Of a DNA stretch of 64,000 nucleotides, positions 55,142 through 62,825 are shown piece after piece. The DNA comes from JANNUT01 sp046331425 (GTDB lineage: Bacteria; Acidobacteriota; Polarisedimenticolia; J045): positions 27,775 through 91,774 of the forward strand of contig JAXLQU010000020.1 of assembly GCA_046331425.1 (NCBI GenBank), in the 5' to 3' direction. How positions within the stretch are numbered: the first letter of the stretch is position 1; each line of letters opens with the position of its first letter. The position numbers and the translations under genes are program-made. The notes below the pieces were generated by a model that was not told the DNA's origin, did not search any database, and was given only the letters and a program-made list of their open reading frames with translations.

Positions 55142-55840
55142 GTGATCGACGAACAAGCTTCGTTGCTGTTGCGCGCCGCCGGCCCCATCGCCGGCGGCGC
55201 GTTGTTTTGGTTGCTTTACTTCGATCTGAAAGACTCACTGCGACCCGAACCGCGGCGCGTGCTGTTTCTGGGGCTTCTACTCGGTGCTCTGGCGGTCGTG
55301 CCAGCCTGGCTGCTCTATCGCGCAATGCCCATGATCGGCCTCCCCTCCGGTCCGGAAGGGACGCCTCGCGAGTTGACCCTGTTTTGTCTGGGAGTTGTCG
55401 GTCCAATCGAGGAAGGGGTGAAGTTCACACTGGCTGCGCTGGTCTTGTTCCGGCTGCGCTGGTTTGATGAACCGGTCGACGGCCTGGTTTACGCCTCAAC
55501 GGTTGGGATTGGTTTTGCTGCGGCCGAGAACTTCGTCTACGCACCCAGCCTTGAATGGTACGAGCAGCTTGCACGCGCCTTCACATCGCCGTTGATCCAC
55601 TCGCTGTTCTCTGCCGTCTGGGGAATTGGTGCAGCGTATGCAATTCTCTCCAACTGGACCCTTCGTCAGCGCGTCGTTGTGATCGCGGTCTCGTTGTCGG
55701 CATCGATGATCCTGCACGGCTTTTACGATGCGGCGCTGCTCACGCTGCAAGCCCCATGGCTGGCGAGCCTGATCGCACTGTTGATTTGGGTGTTTGTGTT
55801 GCTGCATGCGCGAACGTTGCTCAGAGCCAGACAAGCGTGA
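55142..55840 (+). CDS. PrsW-family intramembrane metalloprotease
   Basis: A 232-residue membrane protein with about seven to eight spans. The active-site motifs of the PrsW/CAAX-protease clan are VGPIEEGVKFT (Glu90-Glu91), AAENFVY, SPLIHSLFSAVWG and LHGFYDA. PrsW cleaves anti-sigma factors in Bacillus; the target here is unknown. The GTG start lies 10 nt after the peroxiredoxin stop, so the two may be cotranscribed. Confidence 0.85.
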   Translation: MIDEQASLLLRAAGPIAGGALFWLLYFDLKDSLRPEPRRVLFLGLLLGALAVVPAWLLYRAMPMIGLPSGPEGTPRELTLFCLGVVGPIEEGVKFTLAALVLFRLRWFDEPVDGLVYASTVGIGFAAAENFVYAPSLEWYEQLARAFTSPLIHSLFSAVWGIGAAYAILSNWTLRQRVVVIAVSLSASMILHGFYDAALLTLQAPWLASLIALLIWVFVLLHARTLLRARQA

Positions 55841-56225
55841 TGCGCGCAGTGGTCGACCGTCGTTATGGCGGCTCGGCCGTGGGTCAGCTATCAGGCTAGG
55901 GTTCGACCGCAGCGAGTGCGAATGACAAGACCCAGCAAAGCTCTCGTTCAAGAGCAATGGCATGCCCCTTTGGACCCTTGCGCAGCGAAGTGACATTCTC
56001 GATCGGCTCAAGTTTCAGAGCGCACGTCAAAAGTCCGCACTTGCGCCGGATTGAGGGAATTGCAAAACGCTACCGACAGTGTCTTAGCAGGGGACCTTCG
56101 CCCGGTCTTGGGACATCGCTTTGCGCTCGAAAAAGTGGCGTTCGCCCATCAGCTTTCGGAGTCGAGCAAAGCCGCCGGCTAGATCGTGCTCGACATCGCC
56201 TGACTCCGCGGCGAACACGCCGGTT
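55841..56225. other. 385-bp stretch without a recognised gene
   Basis: This gap separates the convergent PrsW and cystathionine lyase genes. Open frames crossing it run on into shadows of the lyase gene and have no recognisable features. A small GCTCT...AGAGC hairpin occurs near 55933-55948. Nothing else stands out. Confidence 0.45.
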
Positions 56226-57362
56226 TCAGCCGAGCGCTTGTTCCAAGTCCGCGATCAAGTCGTCGATGTCTTCGATTCCGACCGAAAGGCGCACCAAGTC
56301 GTCCGTGATTCCGATTCGCGCTTTCTCTGCGGCCGGAATCGCGGCGTGCGTCATGGTGTAGGGGTAGCAAACCAGCGACTCGACGCCGCCCAAGCTTTCA
56401 GCCAGCGAGAAGATCCTGAGTTTCTCGACAAAGCGATCGACAGCCGCGCGACCACCTTCGATTCGGAACGAGACCATCCCCGACCAACCGCGCATTTGCC
56501 GTTTGGCGATCTCGTGACCGGGGTGAGTCGGCAATCCGGGAAAGTACACGTGACTGACCCGAGGGTGACTGTCGAGCCACCACGCGATCCGCGAGGCGTT
56601 GAGCTGATGGCGTTCCATTCGCAGCTCGAGCGTCTTGATTCCACGCTGGACCAAAAAGCAGTCCATCGGTCCAGGCACGCCGCCGGCCGCGTTCTGATAG
56701 AACTTGATCGGGTCGATCAAATCCTGCCGATTGGTGGCAAGCGCTCCACCGACGACATCGCTGTGGCCGCCGAGGTACTTGGTTACGCTGTGGCAGACGA
56801 TATCCGCACCGAGATCGATCGGCGTCTGATTGGCGGGCGATGCAAAGGTGTTGTCGACAACCAGAAGCGTGCCGGCGGGGCGACCGTCGGCCAGGCGTTG
56901 GATATCGATGATGTTGAGCAGTGGATTGGTGGGGGTTTCGACCCAAATCATCCTGGTGCGTGGCGTCACTTTGGCCAGGATCTGGTCGGCATCGAAAGCA
57001 TCGAGGAACTTGAAGTCCAGACCGTACTTGGCGAACACTTTGGTTGCCAAGCGATACGTGCCGCCGTAGACGTCGATGGTGGAGAGAAACTCGTCACCCG
57101 GCGCGAGCAGGTTGAAGATCGATGCGGTGGCCGCCGACCCGGAGGAGAAACAGGCGCCGAACGCTGCGTTTTCTAGCGCAGCGATTTGCGCTTCGAGCGC
57201 CTGACGCGACGGATTGCCGGTACGGGCGTACTCGAACCCGCCGCGAAAGTTACCGATTCCATCCTGCTTGAATGTGGAACTGAGATAAACGGGAACATTG
57301 ACGGCGCCGGTTTCTTTGTCCGGTTCCTGCCCCTCATGAATGGCTTTCGTTGCGAACTTCAT
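56226..57362 (-). CDS. Cystathionine gamma-lyase / gamma-synthase (PLP, Cys/Met metabolism)
   Basis: A 378-residue PLP enzyme of the MetB/MetC/CGL family. EYARTGNPSRQALE, the GSAATASIF cofactor loop, VVDNTFASP and the lysine segment CHSVTKYLGGHSDVVGG are diagnostic. It follows a cystathionine beta-synthase gene with a 29-nt overlap, so the natural reading is reverse transsulfuration: CBS makes cystathionine and this enzyme releases cysteine. Pure MetB function cannot be excluded. Confidence 0.88.
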   Translation of the reverse strand: MKFATKAIHEGQEPDKETGAVNVPVYLSSTFKQDGIGNFRGGFEYARTGNPSRQALEAQIAALENAAFGACFSSGSAATASIFNLLAPGDEFLSTIDVYGGTYRLATKVFAKYGLDFKFLDAFDADQILAKVTPRTRMIWVETPTNPLLNIIDIQRLADGRPAGTLLVVDNTFASPANQTPIDLGADIVCHSVTKYLGGHSDVVGGALATNRQDLIDPIKFYQNAAGGVPGPMDCFLVQRGIKTLELRMERHQLNASRIAWWLDSHPRVSHVYFPGLPTHPGHEIAKRQMRGWSGMVSFRIEGGRAAVDRFVEKLRIFSLAESLGGVESLVCYPYTMTHAAIPAAEKARIGITDDLVRLSVGIEDIDDLIADLEQALG

Positions 57363-58719
57363 CGCGTCTCCGGGTGTAGTAGTCGATCAAATCGATTCGA
57401 GTGAGCACAGCCTTGGGCACTCCGGCCGCGGTGACGACGACCCCGCCCGAGCCGGCCAAGAGGTGTCGATACAGTTGCGAGAGGTCGGTGCGCTCGTCCA
57501 TCTCGGGCATCGGCGGCGCCATGACTGCACTGATGCGTTGATACTTTGGATCCAGCCCATCGTGCACGAATTTCAAGAGGCTCATCACCTCGAGGCTTCC
57601 CACCGCGCGTCCCTCATGCACGACCGGGAGTTGTGAAATGTTGTAGTGATGCATGGCATCCATCGCCTCGGACACGGTGGCGTCGGAGTCGACCGCGACG
57701 AGTGCCGGCATTTCGCTCTTGTGGGTTAGGACGTGTCCGACGATCGCACCGACGTCCCCTTCCTCTTCCCAAAAACCGAACTCCTGCATCCAGCGATCGG
57801 AATAGAACTTGGAGATGTAGTTGCGGCCCGTATCCGGCAACAACACCACGATGCGGCCGGGGCGGTTGAGGCGACGTGCGTAACGCAGCGCAGCGACCAC
57901 GGCGGCGCCGCACGAACCGCCGCAGAGCATCCCTTCCTCGCGCGCCATGCGTCGCGCCATGTTGAACGCTTCTTTGTCGGAGACTTTGGTGTATTCGTCG
58001 ATCACCGATGTGTCGAGCATGTTGGGAATGAAACTGTTTCCAATCCCTTCGACCTTGTACGGTGCCGGCGTGCCGCCGCCGAAGACAGAGCCTTCAGGCT
58101 CGACAGCGACGATGCGGATCTGCGGATTGCGTTCCTTGAGGTAGCGGCCGACACCGGTGGTTGTGCCGGTGGTTCCCATCCCACCGACGTAGGCATCGAG
58201 CTCGCCGTCGGTGTCGTTCCAAACTTCCGGGCCGGTGGTGAGGTAGTGCGCGAGCGGGTTGTTGGGGTTGGACCACTGATCGGAGTACCACGCACCCGGA
58301 ATCTCCTTGGCCAGACGCTTGGCAACGTTGAGGTAGTACTCCGGATCGTCGCGCGTCACATTGCTGCGCGTTATCACCACTTCTGCGCCGTGAGCACGCA
58401 ACAAATTGATCTTCTCTTCGCTCATCTTGTCGGGCAGCACGAACACGCAGCGATACCCTTTTGCTGCGGCCGCGAGCGCGAGTCCAACGCCGGTGTTGCC
58501 GGCGGTCGCTTCGACGATGGTGGCGCCGGCTCTCAACCAGCCTTCGCGCTCGGCAGCCTCGATCATCGTGCTTCCGATTCGATCCTTGACGGAGCCGCCG
58601 GGATTCATGAACTCGAGCTTGGCGTAGATCTCGGGGATCACCCCCTGCGCAACTCGATTGAGCCTGACGAGCGGCGTGTGTCCAACGACTTCGAGGATGT
58701 TCGAAAATAGCCGAGCCAT
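57334..58719 (-). CDS. Cystathionine beta-synthase with C-terminal CBS domains
   Basis: A 461-residue enzyme. The PLP domain (about 1-325) has NPGGSVKDRIG with the Schiff-base lysine at about residue 44, VEATAGNTGVG and GGMGTTGTTTG for the phosphate. A pair of CBS motifs follows (about 340-450), with SEAMDAMHHYNISQLPVV. The length and tail fit CBS rather than CysK. A TAGAAT hexamer lies about 28 nt upstream, and a GAGGGCAAGG ribosome site is present. Confidence 0.9.
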   Translation of the reverse strand: MARLFSNILEVVGHTPLVRLNRVAQGVIPEIYAKLEFMNPGGSVKDRIGSTMIEAAEREGWLRAGATIVEATAGNTGVGLALAAAAKGYRCVFVLPDKMSEEKINLLRAHGAEVVITRSNVTRDDPEYYLNVAKRLAKEIPGAWYSDQWSNPNNPLAHYLTTGPEVWNDTDGELDAYVGGMGTTGTTTGVGRYLKERNPQIRIVAVEPEGSVFGGGTPAPYKVEGIGNSFIPNMLDTSVIDEYTKVSDKEAFNMARRMAREEGMLCGGSCGAAVVAALRYARRLNRPGRIVVLLPDTGRNYISKFYSDRWMQEFGFWEEEGDVGAIVGHVLTHKSEMPALVAVDSDATVSEAMDAMHHYNISQLPVVHEGRAVGSLEVMSLLKFVHDGLDPKYQRISAVMAPPMPEMDERTDLSQLYRHLLAGSGGVVVTAAGVPKAVLTRIDLIDYYTRRRDEVRNESHS

Positions 58720-58772
58720 GGCCTTGCCCTCACGATGCGCAGGATTCTACCCGACCGGGTTAATATGCCGGC

Positions 58773-59054
58773 ATGGGTCTGCGAAACCAGCGTAAAACGA
58801 CCTCGGGCCTGCTGGCCCTGTCGGGAATCGGCCCAGCCACGGTGGGTGACCTCGAACGCCTCGGCATCACCGAACTTGAGCAACTCGCGGGTCGCGATCC
58901 TCAGGCGCTGTATGACGCACTCGGCGCGCTGGATCAATCTCGCCCGGACATTTGCGTTCGCGATGTATTCGAGAGTTTGATCGCGCATGCCAACGGCGAG
59001 CCGCTGCGGCCGTGGTGGGAGTTCAGTCGCGCTCGCAAGCGAGCGAAACGCTAG
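58773..59054 (+). CDS. Cdd1-type helix-hairpin-helix protein
   Basis: A 93-residue protein. The core LSGIGPATVGDLERLGITE is a helix-hairpin-helix, followed by RDPQALYDAL and ICVRDVFESLIA. These match the Cdd1 / 'pathogenicity locus' family, whose role is unknown. The C-terminus is basic (SRARKRAKR) and may contact nucleic acid. A TAATAT hexamer ends 6 nt before the ATG without a ribosome site, so its transcript may be leaderless. It is divergent from the cystathionine beta-synthase. Confidence 0.75.
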   Translation: MGLRNQRKTTSGLLALSGIGPATVGDLERLGITELEQLAGRDPQALYDALGALDQSRPDICVRDVFESLIAHANGEPLRPWWEFSRARKRAKR

Positions 59055-59128
59055 AGTCTTCGCGAACGTCAGTCCATTACGAGTGCCGCGCGACTACGAC
59101 AGAGGCATTTCGTTAAGAGTGCGATCAC

Positions 59129-60520
59129 TCACGCAAACCCCTCGGGAGCCGCGAGCAATCCCAGTTCGCTGCGCATGGCCGTCTCGAGGTCCGCGTGCAG
59201 AAACGGGAAACCCGCCGCCAATAACCGTGCGGGGCGCACCGCGGCGCCGTCGAGCAGCAAGCGTTGTCCCATCTCGCCGAACAGCAATCGCACCGCAAAG
59301 GCCGGCAACGGCAGCATCGCGGGGCGACGGAGAACGGCTCCCAAGGTTCGAACGAAGCTGCGATTGTCGATCGCACGGGGCGAGACCGCATTGACGGGGC
59401 CGCTGATCGTTTCATCGAAGAGTGTCCAGTAGAGCGCGCCGATCAAATCGTCGAACGAGATCCAACTGGTGATCTGCTTGCCGCTGCCGACCGGGCCGCC
59501 GAGTCCGAATCGAAACGGCGTGAGCAACTTTTTCAACGCGCCGCCTTGCGCGGCCAGCACCATGCCGATCCGAGGGTGAACCACACGCAACCCGGCGGCA
59601 CGCGCGGGATCGGCCGCTTCTTCCCAGGCGCGGCAGACCTCGGCCAGAAACCCAGTGCCGGTACCGCTCGATTCATCGACCGGCTCGCCTCGATCGCCAT
59701 AGAAGCCGATCGCCGAGGCGCTCACGAAGACGCGCGGCGGGCGTTCCAGTCGTGCAATCGTTTCGGCCAGGAGTCGCGTGCTGTCGAGTCGACTGGCCAG
59801 GATCGATTGTTTGCGCGCCGCGCTCCATCGCCCGCCGGCAATGCTCTCTCCTGCGAGGTGGATCACCGCATCGACCCCCTCGAGTGCCGCGCGATCGATT
59901 TGTCCGCGCGCGGGATCCCAGGCGATTTCGCTGGCCGCAACGTCCGCCGCCTTGCGCACCAAACGTCGCACGCGATGTCCGCCGGTGCTGAGAAACGCGC
60001 AGAGCTGTGAACCGATCAAGCCGCTGGCGCCGCTCACCGCCACATCGAGCCGTGAGCGGTGTGAAAATGCTGCGTGGCGCAACAGATCATCGCGCGTGCG
60101 TCGATGCCGAAACGCAAACAGCCGCCTTAGCTTGCGCAGCATTGCCTGGGTGCCGAGGCGACCCAGCGCGCCGAGTGGGAATGCGAAGTCGATCTCATCG
60201 ACGAGTCGAGCGCTGTCATCGGTGAGTGGCTCGAAGCGATGAAGATGCGTCCAGGTAGCTCCCGACATTCGCAGCATCGTGTCGCGGAATTGTCGACCCT
60301 CGACATGCTCGGAGTGCTGCGCTTCCCAACGCAGCCATAGCGGGCCTTGTCGGATCTTGAAATCGACGCGGGCCCCGTCGCCGATGCCGCCGCTTTGATG
60401 CAACAGCCGCATCTGTTCCCAGGGCGGCATCAACCGTTGAAAGGCGCCCGCGCGCGCGTGCCAGCGATACAACTCGTCGGATGAAACAGGGATTACCGAG
60501 CTGGCCGCGAAGCGCGTCAT
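59129..60520 (-). CDS. SRPBCC domain fused to a TIGR01777-family epimerase
   Basis: A 463-residue fusion. Residues 1-150 form a START/SRPBCC-type ligand-binding domain (FQRLMPPWEQMRLLHQSGG, then FRDTMLRMSGATWTHLHRFE). Residues 158-463 are an extended SDR of the YfcH/SDR39U1 group, with VSGASGLIGSQLCAFL for NAD(P), HLAGESIAGGRW and SASAIGFYGDRG. The substrate is unknown. The long upstream reading is rejected since the ATG at 60520 overlaps the photolyase stop (ATGA). Confidence 0.85.
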   Translation of the reverse strand: MTRFAASSVIPVSSDELYRWHARAGAFQRLMPPWEQMRLLHQSGGIGDGARVDFKIRQGPLWLRWEAQHSEHVEGRQFRDTMLRMSGATWTHLHRFEPLTDDSARLVDEIDFAFPLGALGRLGTQAMLRKLRRLFAFRHRRTRDDLLRHAAFSHRSRLDVAVSGASGLIGSQLCAFLSTGGHRVRRLVRKAADVAASEIAWDPARGQIDRAALEGVDAVIHLAGESIAGGRWSAARKQSILASRLDSTRLLAETIARLERPPRVFVSASAIGFYGDRGEPVDESSGTGTGFLAEVCRAWEEAADPARAAGLRVVHPRIGMVLAAQGGALKKLLTPFRFGLGGPVGSGKQITSWISFDDLIGALYWTLFDETISGPVNAVSPRAIDNRSFVRTLGAVLRRPAMLPLPAFAVRLLFGEMGQRLLLDGAAVRPARLLAAGFPFLHADLETAMRSELGLLAAPEGFA

Positions 60521-61815
60521 TTGGTTCGACCGATCTGGCCCGCAACCTCGAGATAGCGTTTGCGTGCCGCGCCCGCATCGACGATGGCACCGGGCAACGC
60601 GTCGGGGCGCCCTTGCGATTCGGGCACCCAGTGCTTTATCCAGACACCGCCCGGATCGTGCTCGGCTCCTTGTGAAACCGGATTGAAGACTCGGAAGTAC
60701 GGCGCTGCATCGACGCCCAAGCCCGAGGCCCATTGCCAACCCGCGACATTCTGCGCGGTGTCACCATCGAGCAACCAATCCTTGAAGACGCGCTCGCCCC
60801 ACGTCCAGGGCAACAGCAGCAACTTGGAAAGAAACTGAGCTACCACCATGCGGCAGCGATTGCTCATGTGACCCGTCGCCTTCAATTCACGCATCGCGGC
60901 ATCGATCACCGGGTAGCCGGTGCGGCCCTCGCACCAGGCCTCGAACCCGACACGATCTTCGATCCACTGCAGACGGTTCCACCGCGCATCGAAAGGAGCG
61001 CTGAGCATCTCGGGTCGGTGCCACATGAGGTCGGCGCCGAAGTCGCGCCAGGCCAGTTCTGCAACCCACTTTTGCGCGCCCGCACCGCCGGCTGCACGAA
61101 CGCGGTGGGCCGCGACGCGGGGCGACAAAACGCCCAGGTTGAGATAAACCGACAATCCGCTGGAACCGCTGCCATCGAGCCGATCGCGACCTTTCTCGTA
61201 TCCGGCGAGTTTGTGTTTGAGGAACGCATCGAGTGCGTTCATGGCGGCGTCCTCTCCCGCGCTCGGTAACGGAACGTCAGACTCCAACGCTGGGATCTCA
61301 CCGTGCGGAAGCGACAGTGTCGTCCCATGCAACTGAGACGGGGAGGCCAACGGAATCGGCATCGGCACAGCCCACCAGCGCTTGGAGTACGGGGTGTAAA
61401 CCGTGTAGTTCCCCCCATCGTCACGCCGCACGCTGCCGGGCTCCTGAACGTACTGGCCGGAATGCCAATGCAACGGAATGGTGAGCGCTTGGGTGCTGGA
61501 GCTGTCGCGCCATCGCCCATACGGCGTGTAACTCTTGATGGCATGCACCGCGTGCGCACCGAGTTCCCGAACGAGTTGCGGGAGCACTTCCCACGGTACG
61601 CCTTCACGCACCAGCAGTACCGAGCCACGCTTCGCGTAGGAACTCCGCAACGCAGAGACGTTGGCGGTAAACCAGGCTTTTCGCCGCGCTGATGTCTGGT
61701 CCAAGATCCGGGGGTCCAGAATCACCAGGCCGATGCACGGGCCGGCAGAGGTGGCGGCGTGCAGCGCAGGGTGATCGTGAGTTCGTAGGTCGCCTCGGTG
61801 CCAGACCAATTGCAT
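60517..61815 (-). CDS. phr: Cryptochrome/DNA photolyase family protein
   Basis: A 432-residue flavoprotein. The N-terminal antenna-binding Rossmann domain begins LVWHRGDLRTHDHPAL. The C-terminal FAD domain holds WVAELAWRDFGADLMWHRPE, RTGYPVIDAAMRELKATGHM and GDTAQNVAGWQWASGLG. It should repair pyrimidine dimers with blue light. The ATG at 61815 has TAATCA 8 nt upstream and no ribosome site. It is divergent from the cobalamin-binding-like gene with a 63-nt gap and is coupled to the epimerase. Confidence 0.88.
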   Translation of the reverse strand: MQLVWHRGDLRTHDHPALHAATSAGPCIGLVILDPRILDQTSARRKAWFTANVSALRSSYAKRGSVLLVREGVPWEVLPQLVRELGAHAVHAIKSYTPYGRWRDSSSTQALTIPLHWHSGQYVQEPGSVRRDDGGNYTVYTPYSKRWWAVPMPIPLASPSQLHGTTLSLPHGEIPALESDVPLPSAGEDAAMNALDAFLKHKLAGYEKGRDRLDGSGSSGLSVYLNLGVLSPRVAAHRVRAAGGAGAQKWVAELAWRDFGADLMWHRPEMLSAPFDARWNRLQWIEDRVGFEAWCEGRTGYPVIDAAMRELKATGHMSNRCRMVVAQFLSKLLLLPWTWGERVFKDWLLDGDTAQNVAGWQWASGLGVDAAPYFRVFNPVSQGAEHDPGGVWIKHWVPESQGRPDALPGAIVDAGAARKRYLEVAGQIGRTK

Positions 61816-61866
61816 GCTGCGGATGATTAGCTGAAACCTCGTGACTAGCAATCGTCGTGAGGCGGG

Positions 61867-61872
61867 TAGAAT
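61867..61872 (+). promoter_or_regulatory. -10 element giving a leaderless start
   Basis: TAGAAT at 61867-61872 lies exactly 6 nt before the ATG at 61879, with no Shine-Dalgarno sequence. Transcription would begin at or next to the A of the start codon. Confidence 0.5.
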
Positions 61873-61878
61873 CGACGC

Positions 61879-62823
61879 ATGCTTCGCATCGTGTCGCTTC
61901 TGCCCGCAGCCACCGAGATCATCTGTGCGTTGGGCGCCGGTGACTCGCTCGTGGGGATCTCGCACGAATGCGATCATCCGCTCGAAATCCAAGGGCTACC
62001 GCGGTTGACCAAAAGCGCCGTTACCGGCAAGACCAGCGCCCAGATCGACGCCGACGTTCACGCGAACTTGTCTGCAGGGTTATCGCTCTACGAGATCGAC
62101 TGGACGTTGCTGGCGGAACTGCGACCGGATCTGATCGTGACGCAGGATCTTTGCGATGTTTGCGCAGCCTCGGCCGAGCAGGTCGAGGCCTCGGTGCGTT
62201 CGGTTGCCGGACTCGCACCGAAAGTTCTCAGGCTGAGCCCTGCACGATTCGACGATCTCTACCGCAGCATCGATGCTGTGGCCGAGGCGACCGGCAGACA
62301 CGCCACAGCCTCAGAGCTATGCGGAGGAATTCGACGGCGGGTCGACGAGGTCGCAGAGCGGGCTGCACGCGTGGCGGAGGTGCCGAAAGTTCTGACGCTG
62401 GAGTGGATCGAGCCGCCCATGCAAGGAGGCTACTGGACTCCCGACATCGTCACGCTGGCGGGAGGAGTCCCGTTGGCGGCGGTCGCTGGCGAACCGTCGC
62501 GCGTCCTTGCTGCGGACGAGTTGGCGTCGCTAGCCCCTGATGTCGTGGTCGTGAAGCCGTGTGGTTTCTCACTCGATCGGGCCTTGGAAGAGTTGCGATC
62601 GTTTCGTGCGCTCGTGCCGTGGCGTCTGTGGCCCGCAGCACGCAGCGGTCGCGTGTACTTTGCTGACGGCAACGCCTGGTTCAATCGCCCGGGCCCACGT
62701 TTGGCCGACTCGCTCGAGGTGCTGGCGATGTGCCTGCACCCAGTAGCGTTTCGAGACTTCAGACGCGCCTACGGTTACGGCGTGGCGCGCATTACCACCG
62801 ATCTGATGATCGAGCGCTGGTGA
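61879..62823 (+). CDS. BtuF-like cobalamin-binding protein without signal peptide
   Basis: A 314-residue periplasmic-binding-fold protein. It opens at once with IVSLLPAATEIICALGAGDS and GISHECDHP, then DLIVTQDLCDVCA and a Trp-rich ligand region. The match is to the cobalamin/Fe-siderophore-binding group. No leader peptide or lipobox precedes the fold, and it has no transporter neighbours. It may bind a corrinoid or other ligand in the cytoplasm. The aminotransferase gene starts 2 nt later. Confidence 0.8.
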   Translation: MLRIVSLLPAATEIICALGAGDSLVGISHECDHPLEIQGLPRLTKSAVTGKTSAQIDADVHANLSAGLSLYEIDWTLLAELRPDLIVTQDLCDVCAASAEQVEASVRSVAGLAPKVLRLSPARFDDLYRSIDAVAEATGRHATASELCGGIRRRVDEVAERAARVAEVPKVLTLEWIEPPMQGGYWTPDIVTLAGGVPLAAVAGEPSRVLAADELASLAPDVVVVKPCGFSLDRALEELRSFRALVPWRLWPAARSGRVYFADGNAWFNRPGPRLADSLEVLAMCLHPVAFRDFRRAYGYGVARITTDLMIERW

Positions 62824-62825
62824 CC

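Noticed and set aside
56121..57176. 351-residue plus-strand frame
   Set aside because: It is antisense to the cystathionine lyase, which has an unmistakable PLP-binding sequence.
61879..62823. Vitamin B12 ABC-transporter operon
   Set aside because: No permease, ATPase or TonB receptor is nearby and the binding protein has no signal peptide.
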